From Archaeoglobus sp. (GTDB lineage Archaea > Halobacteriota > Archaeoglobi > Archaeoglobales > Archaeoglobaceae): a stretch of 64,000 nucleotides of DNA. The position numbers and the translations under genes are program-made. This document shows, one piece after another, positions 1 through 7,112 of this stretch (the stretch's first letter is position 1; each line of letters starts with the position of its first letter). The notes below the pieces were generated by a model that had not been told where the DNA came from, searched no databases, and worked only from the letters and a program-made list of their open reading frames with translations. The stretch lies in the NCBI RefSeq assembly GCF_017656475.1, contig NZ_JACDNT010000003.1, forward strand, positions 1 to 64,000, in the 5' to 3' direction.

Positions 1-970
1 TGACCTCAGGAAGCTTCACCAGAGCCTCCGGCGCTGAAGTTCCTGCAGTTTTATCTAGGAGTGAAAGGTCTCCCTTCTTGACCGTCTTTGTCGCGAAATC
101 GTACTCTATTCCGAGGAAGTGCATGATCTCCTCAATCTTGGCCTGTTCTGCCACCAAAAAGCCACCCTCATAACCCATGTCTCTTGCAGTCTTTATCAGG
201 TTGGCGATGGGTTCAGATGGGCCAACCACGAGAATCACTTCGGGATCTGCAGCAAGTACTTTCTGGAGGTGTGTTGTAAAGTCCGTCTCTGTATAGTAAT
301 TTACTGGAGCCTCTGCAACGATTTCTCCTCCCTTGGACGTCCAGTATTCCTTGAATTTCTCACCCCAGAGAACGCCGTATTCGTGCGTTCCCTCCATCGT
401 TGCTGCCCTCTTTATACCCTTCTCAAGGAATACGTTTGAAAGGAAAGGCACGTAAACAAGCTCGAAGTTGGGCGGAATTTGGAAAATGTGCTTGTTTCCA
501 CCCTGCAGTATTGCGGGACTTGAGGTGTAGGCACCAATTATAAAGCCTCTCTCCTCGTTTATTTTCTCCAGTGCAAGGACTCCACCGCTGTGTGGACAGA
601 AAATAACCGGTGTATTGTACATTTCAAGCATTTTCTCCGCGTTTGGAATCGTTAAAGCCGGGCTGTATTTGTCATCTGCTGAAACGACTTCAAGTTTGTA
701 CTTCTTTCCTGCTATTTCGACACCACCATGTTCGTTTATGTCTTCAACAGCATACTGAATTCCCTGAAGGTTGTTCTGCCCGTAGAGAGCCGCGCCGCCA
801 CTAAGAGGTCCGCTGTAGCCGATGTAGATGGTACCTGCGAACTCCTCAGTTGGGGTTTCACCGGGGGTTGTTGCCGGTTGTTCTGGCTGCTGGCAACCTG
901 CAATCATCAAACCTACGGCTAGCAGCGCTACAATTACTATACTCTTTAATTTCACACTCTTTATTTTCAT
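1..970 (-). CDS. Branched-chain amino acid type ABC transporter substrate-binding lipoprotein (partial, C-terminus off window)
   Basis: The reverse strand is open from an ATG at 970 to the window edge, which is why the ORF track omits it. It begins with a charged n-region, a hydrophobic stretch and a lipobox-like IAGC, then a Thr/Pro/Glu-rich linker, as in archaeal membrane-anchored solute-binding proteins. The mature part starts IYIGYSGPLSGGAALYGQ and continues with NNLQGIQYAVEDIN, typical of the LivJ/periplasmic-binding type 1 fold. It should capture a small ligand outside the cell for an ABC importer whose other genes lie beyond the window. The ligand cannot be read from the sequence. A GGTGAT ribosome-binding site precedes the ATG, and a TATA-like TTATAAATG lies about 35 nt upstream. 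Confidence 0.85.
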   Translation of the reverse strand, partial: MKIKSVKLKSIVIVALLAVGLMIAGCQQPEQPATTPGETPTEEFAGTIYIGYSGPLSGGAALYGQNNLQGIQYAVEDINEHGGVEIAGKKYKLEVVSADDKYSPALTIPNAEKMLEMYNTPVIFCPHSGGVLALEKINEERGFIIGAYTSSPAILQGGNKHIFQIPPNFELVYVPFLSNVFLEKGIKRAATMEGTHEYGVLWGEKFKEYWTSKGGEIVAEAPVNYYTETDFTTHLQKVLAADPEVILVVGPSEPIANLIKTARDMGYEGGFLVAEQAKIEEIMHFLGIEYDFATKTVKKGDLSLLDKTAGTSAPEALVKLPEV

Positions 971-1286
971 CTATATCACCATTTACCATTTTACATCATT
1001 ACATTTATAAGCTTTTCTGAATCTACGAATTTAAAGATTTTAGATTTTGCATAATTTAGAAATGTTTGAGGAAATTATTTCGGAGTGTAATAAGGCTAAC
1101 TCACTATTTTGTGCTTCCAAACTATTTCGCAGCCTTAAATGCAATCTCCATCCACACTACCGCAAAATTAGTAAAATGTTGTCTGAGCATATATAAATAA
1201 TGATAAAAAATTACTTTTAATCAGTCACATTTAAACCTAATCAATTCGACAATTTTGAAAAACTTGAAATAAGACTCAGCTAATGA
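971..1286. other. AT-rich divergent intergenic region
   Basis: These 316 nt separate two divergent genes and contain no convincing ORF. They hold the reverse-strand TATA element near 1006. On the forward strand there are two AT-rich candidates, CATATATAAATA near 1188 and ACATTTAAACC near 1225, either of which could serve the metallo-hydrolase gene. I cannot decide between them, and I see no tRNA or other obvious RNA here. Confidence 0.5.
1002..1011 (-). promoter_or_regulatory. TATA-like promoter element of the binding-protein gene
   Basis: Reverse-strand GCTTATAAATG lies about 35 nt before the ATG at 970. This spacing leaves room for a short leader that carries the GGTGAT ribosome-binding site. 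Confidence 0.45.
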
Positions 1287-2090
1287 ATGAGCATGCTAAT
1301 TTCTGAGATGCATGGAGACGTTGAGGCTGTTAAAGTTGGTACAGAGGTGCAGGGAAGAGTTTTACACTGGGTTTACCTTTACTACTACCGCAGCCTACTT
1401 TTTGATGCCGGCTGTCCCAACACGGCAAGAGAGGTTTTTGAGCACTTCAAAGGGAGAGAAATCAAGGCAGTGCTTATAACGCACTACCATGAAGACCACG
1501 TTGGGGCTGTAAACCTCTTCAAGGAGATAACTGACATCTACGTCCCTGAAGAGTCAATCGAAATTTTGAGGAACCCTCCGGACATACCAGAGTACAGGAA
1601 GATTGGCTGGGGGCAGCCGGAAAGGATAGAGGGAGTTAAGGTAGCGAGAGAGGTAATGAAGTTTGATGGTGTTGAAGTGAGGATGATAAAAACCCCTGGC
1701 CACAGCTTCGACCATGTCAGCTACCTTGTCGATGACAAGCTCTTCTGCGGAGACCTCGTTATCAACACCTCCCAGATGGTCTGCATGCGGGAAGAGGACT
1801 TGCTTAAGACGATAGAGTCAACCGAAAAAGTCCTGAAATACGATTTCAGCTACGCCTACACGGGTGTCGGTGTGGCGAGCAGAGATGAGGTGGTTGAGTA
1901 CCTGAACTACCTTAAAGGGCTCAAAGAGAAGGCCGAGAAGCTTTATGCTGAGGGGAAGAGCATTGACGAGATAGTGGCTGCATGCTTTCCCAAGCCATCT
2001 CAGAAGGCAATACTGATGGAGTTTGTCAGCGAGAAGGAGTGGGCGAGAGAGAACATGGTGAAATCGCTTCTGGGATTGCCGAGGGGGTAG
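1287..2090 (+). CDS. Metallo-beta-lactamase fold hydrolase
   Basis: A 267-aa protein of the metallo-beta-lactamase superfamily. The metal-binding signature reads THYHEDHVGAVN (an HxHxDH variant with H, E and DH), followed by a third His in TPGHSFDHVSYLV and the metal-bridging Asp in CGDLVIN. These support an intact dinuclear metal site and a cytosolic hydrolase, since there is no signal peptide. The C-terminal 60 residues are helical and charged. The substrate is unknown; the superfamily includes thioesterases, lactonases, glyoxalase II and nucleases. In-frame Met codons at 1293 and 1308 are alternative starts. It is convergent with nreA, with 47 nt between the stops. Confidence 0.85.
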   Translation: MSMLISEMHGDVEAVKVGTEVQGRVLHWVYLYYYRSLLFDAGCPNTAREVFEHFKGREIKAVLITHYHEDHVGAVNLFKEITDIYVPEESIEILRNPPDIPEYRKIGWGQPERIEGVKVAREVMKFDGVEVRMIKTPGHSFDHVSYLVDDKLFCGDLVINTSQMVCMREEDLLKTIESTEKVLKYDFSYAYTGVGVASRDEVVEYLNYLKGLKEKAEKLYAEGKSIDEIVAACFPKPSQKAILMEFVSEKEWARENMVKSLLGLPRG

Positions 2091-2137
2091 TTTAAAGAAA
2101 GGTTTAATTAGATAAGATATACCAAACTCCTCCTATC

Positions 2138-3319
2138 TCAAAACCCGAAAAATGACGAAAGGGAGGTCTGCCTTGTAATCAGTTCCTTCCACTTTACGTT
2201 TTCCACTCTCCGTGAAGCAGTGGCTATTGCCTCCTCAAAACTGTCGAACGATTCCGGCTTTTCTTTGAGGGCTTTCCTCACACCCTCCTCAACAACCCAC
2301 ACGCCGAGAGGGGCGTAGTATGAGGGCTTTATTTCCCTCACAACAAGAACCGAAGCCTGCCTCCTAATTTTTCTCAGATACTCAAGTACTGGAAGGCGTG
2401 CAGCATAGTAGCCACCGCTCAGATTTGAGTACTCCTTTTTAGGCCTTACGTCCTCGCTGTCAACACCAATCCAGTCCTCTTTGGGGCTCCAGAACGATTT
2501 TCTCTGCCAGATTTCGATAAGCTGGAAGAAGTACCTCTCAGGAGACAGGATTATTTCAAAATGGTTGCCGAAATGCTCGTAGTGGAAGAGAAGTGTGTTT
2601 TCAATTACTTTGAAGTCCGCAATCTCCCTCTTTATGGCCTCGCCGAGAATGCTGTGGACTGCAGTGATACTCCATCTTGTTGGGACAAGCTTTCTGTTTT
2701 GCTTTTCTCCGAGAATTCCGGCTGAGAAAATTTTCTGAAGGTAATAGGTTGAGAATCCGTGGTTGTAGAGGTATTTAAGCCCATCAAAGGCTTTCATGTC
2801 GTCGTAGTATACTTTCTCCACCTTATCGGGGATTTCTGGATTTTCAGCAAGCCTGATGGATTCTGCAATTGCTGAGTAACCCATTGGCTGCATCACGTCA
2901 TCGAACTCTGCCTTTCTGTTCACCTTCTCAATTTCCGCCTCAACATCCACTGGCTTTATTGCTGCCGTCATCTCCTGAAGTTCCACAATTTCCCTTTTCT
3001 CCTCTCTGACGTCTTCAATTCTGAACCTCCTCGAAACTCTGAGCAGAGAGGTTCTAAGTTTGATAACCTCCTCCACACTCTTCCACAACCATGGCGAGTC
3101 TGCGTAAACAGGGTCGGCGTTTAGGGAAACGAGTGGGCCAACGTAAACCTTTGGATAACCAATCCTGCCAACGAAAATTGATGGTGGGGTGGGGTCGAGA
3201 ATTCTGCTGTCTATCTTAACATCTTTCAGAAACCTGTACTTTTCAAGCAGGGGGCATTTGCTCCTTCCGCACAGCAGTTTCCCCTTGCACTCGGTACACT
3301 TCACAAAATAACTTGGCAT
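2138..3319 (-). CDS. nreA: NreA-family archaeal DNA repair protein with C-terminal PIP box
   Basis: A 393-aa protein recognised as the archaeal Nre family from its conserved N-terminal half (PPSIFVGRIGYPKVYVGPL and following) and C-terminal domain. The N-terminus carries four Cys (CTECKGKLLCGRSKC), probably a zinc site. The last eight or so residues, QTSLSSFFGF, match the PCNA-interacting consensus QxxLxxFF exactly. Work on the Haloferax homologue links NreA to repair of mitomycin C damage in a PCNA-dependent manner with UvrABC, so a PCNA-tethered repair role is likely. The gene starts 32 nt from the divergent DUF1805 gene, so the two promoters must overlap. Confidence 0.85.
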   Translation of the reverse strand: MPSYFVKCTECKGKLLCGRSKCPLLEKYRFLKDVKIDSRILDPTPPSIFVGRIGYPKVYVGPLVSLNADPVYADSPWLWKSVEEVIKLRTSLLRVSRRFRIEDVREEKREIVELQEMTAAIKPVDVEAEIEKVNRKAEFDDVMQPMGYSAIAESIRLAENPEIPDKVEKVYYDDMKAFDGLKYLYNHGFSTYYLQKIFSAGILGEKQNRKLVPTRWSITAVHSILGEAIKREIADFKVIENTLLFHYEHFGNHFEIILSPERYFFQLIEIWQRKSFWSPKEDWIGVDSEDVRPKKEYSNLSGGYYAARLPVLEYLRKIRRQASVLVVREIKPSYYAPLGVWVVEEGVRKALKEKPESFDSFEEAIATASRRVENVKWKELITRQTSLSSFFGF

Positions 3320-3351
3320 CAGTTTTTAAGTGTGCTTCCATAACTTAACGT
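3320..3351. promoter_or_regulatory. Shared divergent promoter region, nreA and DUF1805 gene
   Basis: Only 32 nt separate the two start codons. The forward strand has TTTTTAAG about 25-30 nt before the ATG at 3352, fitting a leaderless transcript. The reverse strand has only weak AT-rich sequence upstream of 3319, so its TATA element may lie inside the DUF1805 coding start. Confidence 0.4.
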
Positions 3352-3639
3352 ATGATTGAGGTGGATATAGTCAATGTTGATGGAAAATCGCTGCTTGGTC
3401 TGAGGGTAGAGCTTCCGAACGCCCCTTTGCTGCTTTTACTTCATGAAAAGCTTGTTGTTGGCTGTGGTTACATCAGTGCTGAGGTTATGGAGAAAATGGG
3501 CAATGCTGCGTGCATTGTAAAAGGAGTCAGAAGCTTTCAGGAAATGCTTGATGCAGAAATTGCAGAAATTACTTCAAAGACTGAAGAGCTTGGGTTGAAA
3601 AAAGGAATGAAGCTGGAGGATGCCTTGAAAATGCTATAA
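3352..3639 (+). CDS. DUF1805 family protein
   Basis: A 95-aa protein matching the DUF1805/YunC-like family: a short beta-rich N-terminus, then VVGCGYISAEVMEKMGNAACIVKGVRSFQEMLDAEI-type sequence, in which the GCGY and VKGVRSFxxML elements are conserved. Its length is normal. No function is established for the family as far as I know. The gene is probably monocistronic, with nreA divergent and tatC convergent. Its stop is followed by tatC's stop after one nucleotide. Confidence 0.75.
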   Translation: MIEVDIVNVDGKSLLGLRVELPNAPLLLLLHEKLVVGCGYISAEVMEKMGNAACIVKGVRSFQEMLDAEIAEITSKTEELGLKKGMKLEDALKML

Positions 3640-3640
3640 T

Positions 3641-4510
3641 TCATCTGGCAAAAATTCTGACAAAGAGGAGACTAATCTCGAAAAAGGCCACCATCGGCAC
3701 CGCGACCATTAGCTGTGTGAAGACGTCGGGAGGAGTGGTGATCGCTCCGATGACGAAAAATGCAACGTAAATGTGCCTTCTGTAGTATGAAAGCGTCTCG
3801 TAGCTTACGATGTTGTTTCTAACGAGGAAGAACATGATGAGGGGGAGCTCGAAAACCATCCCGAAGAGAACCAGCATCAAGGCAACAAAGTTCACAAACT
3901 CTGATAGGCTGTAAAGCGGTATCGCTCCCTGCGAAACTGCCATCGTGTAGAGGAAGCGTATGAAGAACTTCATCATGTTGTAACCGTAGATTACCCCGAG
4001 AATGAAAAGCAAGACTGCAACAATTCCGTACTTGAATGCTGTTGTTCTTCTCAAACTGAAATTCACAACTCCCCTGTCCTTAAGCGTCGTAAGAACGAGG
4101 TGGAAGATGTAAGGCAGAGCGGCAGCAATTCCAACCGCGAGAGAGATTTTAAGGTATAGCAGCAATCCCTCCAGCGGTGTGAGGAGAACTGGGGATGTTG
4201 AGAGCTGCATGGCTATCCTCACAAGACTTTTTGATGCTGCTAATGCAAGGCTCTGGTTCGTTTCTGATGGGTGTAAGGCGTAGCTCTCCAGATCTGAGGC
4301 TATCTTCCTCAGCTCCTCTGCAATCGCCAGTATTTTCTCCCTGTTCTCGATAACCGCCTCGCCAGGGAATAGGTCTCCAATAATTTTTCCGATGACTACG
4401 TTTGCACCGAATGTGAAGAAAATGGAGCTGACCACTATGACTATTAAAGCGACTTTGAGAAATTCCCTCCTGAGTCGGGCGATTATTGCCAGCCAGTCCC
4501 TTGCCTCCAC
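3641..4510 (-). CDS. tatC: Sec-independent (twin-arginine) protein translocase subunit TatC
   Basis: A 289-aa polytopic membrane protein. The second half has the TatC signature: GMVFELPLIMFFLVR, then SYYRRHIYVAFFVIGAITTPPDVFTQ and further membrane segments. TatC recognises twin-arginine signal peptides and forms the core of the translocase that exports folded proteins. The loop after the first membrane helix is unusually long and hydrophilic (about residues 40-110, Glu- and Ser-rich) compared with bacterial TatC, a known feature of some archaeal TatC proteins. The start is GTG at 4510. A reverse-strand GTTTAAATAC about 30 nt upstream argues for a leaderless transcript from this codon. No tatA lies nearby. 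Confidence 0.88.
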   Translation of the reverse strand: MEARDWLAIIARLRREFLKVALIVIVVSSIFFTFGANVVIGKIIGDLFPGEAVIENREKILAIAEELRKIASDLESYALHPSETNQSLALAASKSLVRIAMQLSTSPVLLTPLEGLLLYLKISLAVGIAAALPYIFHLVLTTLKDRGVVNFSLRRTTAFKYGIVAVLLFILGVIYGYNMMKFFIRFLYTMAVSQGAIPLYSLSEFVNFVALMLVLFGMVFELPLIMFFLVRNNIVSYETLSYYRRHIYVAFFVIGAITTPPDVFTQLMVAVPMVAFFEISLLFVRIFAR

Positions 4511-4535
4511 AATACTTCAAGTTGTTTTGTTGGGG

Positions 4536-4545
4536 GTATTTAAAC
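4536..4545 (-). promoter_or_regulatory. TATA element of tatC
   Basis: Reverse-strand GTTTAAATAC is centred about 30 nt before the GTG at 4510. It lies in the 35-nt gap after the upstream gene, so tatC can be transcribed independently of it. Confidence 0.5.
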
Positions 4546-5469
4546 TTAGGGCTGGCAGTAGTTTGTGTAGACATAATCGACTATTCCTCTCAGAGAGTTC
4601 TCGATGAAGAAATCCTCCCTTTTCTGGATATCCTCATCAAGGAGATGGTAGCGGGCAAACCTCCTGTCTTTCTCAAGCAGCTCCTCCTTGGCCAGCTTTA
4701 CTATTTCATCCTCATCCTCGAAGTCCCTCCTGCATGCAATGTCGTAAACAGTGTCGAACCAGATTCCCAGCTGCTTTCTCGCTTTTTGTATTATCTCCAC
4801 GCTGTCTCTCTTGAAGCCGAAGTGGGCGAAGCAGACTCTCAGACTGCCAAGTTTTTCAAGTCTGTCAAGAGTGGACTGCGCAACTTCGAGTATAAACCTC
4901 TTGGGTGTGGCGGGGCGGAGGTAGTAGTCGTTTTTGAGGGGCATGTGAACTCCCGCAGCCTCTCCAATGAACAGAAATTCCCTGAAGACGTAGCACTGGT
5001 GGTGAGGAGCATGGCCCGGAGCATCGATAACTTCTATACTCTCTCCTGCAAATTCAATCTCCCCGTCCCATATCGCGTCGGCACTTATCGGCTTTGGTGG
5101 TCCGTAAACTTCTGCAATATCACCCAAGGCGACCTTTGAAGCTTCCCAGAGCTTTTCAGTGTTAACGAGGTGCCTTTTACCTTTCTCGTGAACCACAACC
5201 TTTGCATCTGGAAAGTTCTCAAGAATGTCGGATATCCCGCCTGCATGGTCAAGGTGGATGTGGGTGAGAAGAATATACGGAACCTTCTTTATTCCCAAAT
5301 ATTTTAAAGATTCTAGGAGCCTTGGAATGGTTGACGATGGCCCCACATCAACCAAAACGGCCTCATCACCACTTTTTATTACCCAGGAGCTTATAAACCT
5401 CCTGAAACCCTCCTTTTTTTGTGGAAGGTCTATCAAGTAGAGATTTTCCGCCACTTCAAGTATGTTCAT
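4546..5469 (-). CDS. Metallo-beta-lactamase fold hydrolase with C-terminal extension
   Basis: A 307-aa metallo-beta-lactamase superfamily protein. The motif THIHLDHAGGI is a canonical HxHxDH site. It is followed by IDAPGHAPHHQCY (third His) and FIGEAAGVH, where the usual metal-bridging Asp position reads Glu. That may be tolerated or may change metal use. The C-terminal ~90 residues are helical, with several Cys and charged residues, like the extended archaeal members of the family. It is cytosolic with no signal peptide. It is unrelated in detail to the other superfamily member at 1287-2090. The substrate is unknown. Confidence 0.82.
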   Translation of the reverse strand: MNILEVAENLYLIDLPQKKEGFRRFISSWVIKSGDEAVLVDVGPSSTIPRLLESLKYLGIKKVPYILLTHIHLDHAGGISDILENFPDAKVVVHEKGKRHLVNTEKLWEASKVALGDIAEVYGPPKPISADAIWDGEIEFAGESIEVIDAPGHAPHHQCYVFREFLFIGEAAGVHMPLKNDYYLRPATPKRFILEVAQSTLDRLEKLGSLRVCFAHFGFKRDSVEIIQKARKQLGIWFDTVYDIACRRDFEDEDEIVKLAKEELLEKDRRFARYHLLDEDIQKREDFFIENSLRGIVDYVYTNYCQP

Positions 5470-5487
5470 AATGTTAAATTGTCGTCA

Positions 5488-5498
5488 GCTTTAAAACC
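5488..5498 (-). promoter_or_regulatory. TATA element of the metallo-hydrolase gene at 5469
   Basis: Reverse-strand GGTTTTAAAGC lies about 24 nt before the ATG at 5469, consistent with a leaderless mRNA. Confidence 0.45.
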
Positions 5499-5594
5499 TT
5501 TTCAGGTGAGGATTTTTAAATATAAACAGCATTATTTGTAATTTCTTCACGATAACGAGAAAAAGTTAATATTCTTTCAGAGATTTTAACTTCA

Positions 5595-7112
5595 ATGAAG
5601 TTCAGGATTAAGACCTTACCTCTAAGGACGGAAAGGATAGCTGTAGTCCTCAGTCAGGATGATGCGGCTGAGCTTGGATTACTTCCCGGAGACAGGGTGA
5701 AGGTTAGTTACGATGGCAAGTCATTCGTGGCTGAGGTTGAAGTATCTCAGGAGTTTATCGGCAGTGGAGAGGCTGGGGTTTGCAGCTTCACCGCTGAAGC
5801 GTGCAGCCTTACAGAGGAATGTCTTGTTGAAATAGTCCCATTCGCAAGACCAAAATCCGTTGAATACATAAGAAAGAAGCTTGATGGGGCCAAATACGAA
5901 AGAGAGGAGATAAAGGACATAATAAGTAGCATATCTTCGGACATACTTTCAGACATCGAAATTTCAGCTTTCATCCTCGCCAACGAGATTGTGGGAATGC
6001 TGAACGATGAGATTCAATGGATGATTGAGGCGATGGTTGAAGTAGGCAAGAAAATCGTTTTCGAAAGGGGAACTGTTGTGGACATGCACAGCGTTGGAGG
6101 GTTGCCAGGGAACAGGTTCTCGTTAATTGCCGTCCCAACAGTTGCGGCAGCGGGGCTTCTGATTCCCAAAACAGCAAGCAGAGCAATAACCTCGGCCAGT
6201 GGAACTGCTGACACAATGGAAGTTCTGGCGAACGTGAACCTGAGCGTTGATGAGATAAAGGAGATTACTGAGGAGGTTGGAGGGGTTATAGCCTGGAACG
6301 CCGCTACCGGAATAGCTCCGGCGGATGAAAAAATAATAAGGGTTGAATATCAGCTCGAACTCAGTCCCAAGCCTCACCTCATGGCGAGTGTGTTATCCAA
6401 AAAGCTGGGTTGCGGGGCAAAGTTTGTTGCTATCGACATCCCGGTTGGGAGTAAGGCCAAAATCGAGAACGTGGATGTTGGAAGGAGTTTTGCAAACTCC
6501 ATGATGGAGATTGGCAGAAATCTTGGTCTGAAGGTTGCGACTGCGTTGACTGACGGCTCTCAACCACTTGGGAGGGCAATAGGGCCAGCACTTGAAGCTA
6601 AGGAGGTTCTGGAAGTTATGGAAAAGAAGCATGAAGGAGACCTGCTTGAAAAGGCTCTGGGCATAGCGGGAATCCTCTTTGAGATGACCGGAATTGCTGC
6701 CAACGGCTACCAGCATGCGAGAAAGATATTCGAGAGCGGTAAGACACTTGAGAAGTTCAGAGAGATTGTTGCCGCCCAGGGGGGAGATGAAAACATTAAG
6801 GCTGAGGATATTGCTGTTGGAGACAAAACCTACACTCTCACATCCTCCGTTGAGGGTGCGGTGGTTTCGGTAAACAATAAAAGCATAGTGAAAATAGCAA
6901 GAACAGCAGGCGCTCCCAAGGACAAGGGAGCGGGAGTTTATGTGCACAAGAAGAGAGGTGAGGTTGTAAAAGCTGGTGACCCCCTTCTCACGATATATGC
7001 CGAGAAGGAGTGGAAGCTTGACAACGCGATTGAGGTTGCGAACACCAAACAGGCTTTCGAGATATCTGGTGTGATTATCGAGAGGTACACGATGGGAAGG
7101 TGGTGGTCATGA
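5595..7112 (+). CDS. deoA: AMP phosphorylase, tandem copy 1
   Basis: A 505-aa member of the thymidine phosphorylase superfamily with the ~80-residue N-terminal domain typical of archaeal AMP phosphorylases. The family converts AMP and phosphate to adenine and ribose-1,5-bisphosphate, feeding R15P isomerase and form III RubisCO. The nucleoside-phosphorylase core and C-terminal pyrimidine-phosphorylase domain are complete. The phosphate-binding motif reads VDMHSVGG, with Met where the usual motif has Lys (DKHS), while the later TDGSQPLGRAIGP looks canonical. Two long blocks are identical in DNA to the next gene. It overlaps copy 2 by ATGA. AAGTTAATATTC about 25 nt upstream is a possible TATA element. 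Confidence 0.85.
   Translation: MKFRIKTLPLRTERIAVVLSQDDAAELGLLPGDRVKVSYDGKSFVAEVEVSQEFIGSGEAGVCSFTAEACSLTEECLVEIVPFARPKSVEYIRKKLDGAKYEREEIKDIISSISSDILSDIEISAFILANEIVGMLNDEIQWMIEAMVEVGKKIVFERGTVVDMHSVGGLPGNRFSLIAVPTVAAAGLLIPKTASRAITSASGTADTMEVLANVNLSVDEIKEITEEVGGVIAWNAATGIAPADEKIIRVEYQLELSPKPHLMASVLSKKLGCGAKFVAIDIPVGSKAKIENVDVGRSFANSMMEIGRNLGLKVATALTDGSQPLGRAIGPALEAKEVLEVMEKKHEGDLLEKALGIAGILFEMTGIAANGYQHARKIFESGKTLEKFREIVAAQGGDENIKAEDIAVGDKTYTLTSSVEGAVVSVNNKSIVKIARTAGAPKDKGAGVYVHKKRGEVVKAGDPLLTIYAEKEWKLDNAIEVANTKQAFEISGVIIERYTMGRWWS
6138..6262 (+). repeat. Identical block A, copy in deoA 1
   Basis: These 125 nt are identical base for base to 7652-7776. The block encodes TVAAAGLLIPKTASRAITS and on to DEIKE. 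Sequence on both sides diverges at once, including at synonymous positions. Confidence 0.95.
6663..7027 (+). repeat. Identical block B, copy in deoA 1
   Basis: These 365 nt are identical base for base to 8180-8544. The block encodes the C-terminal domain from IAGILFEMTG to WKLDN. It is followed by near-identical sequence for about 20 nt, then by unrelated tails. Confidence 0.95.

Noticed and set aside
4486-5139. 217-aa forward ORF
   Set aside because: It lies wholly antisense to the metallo-hydrolase gene, which has intact motifs. It is one of many long shadow frames caused by codon bias.
6393-6947. 184-aa reverse ORF inside deoA copy 1, matched by 8153-8605 inside copy 2
   Set aside because: The apparent conservation between the two antisense frames is only a consequence of the identical DNA block B, not evidence of an antisense gene.
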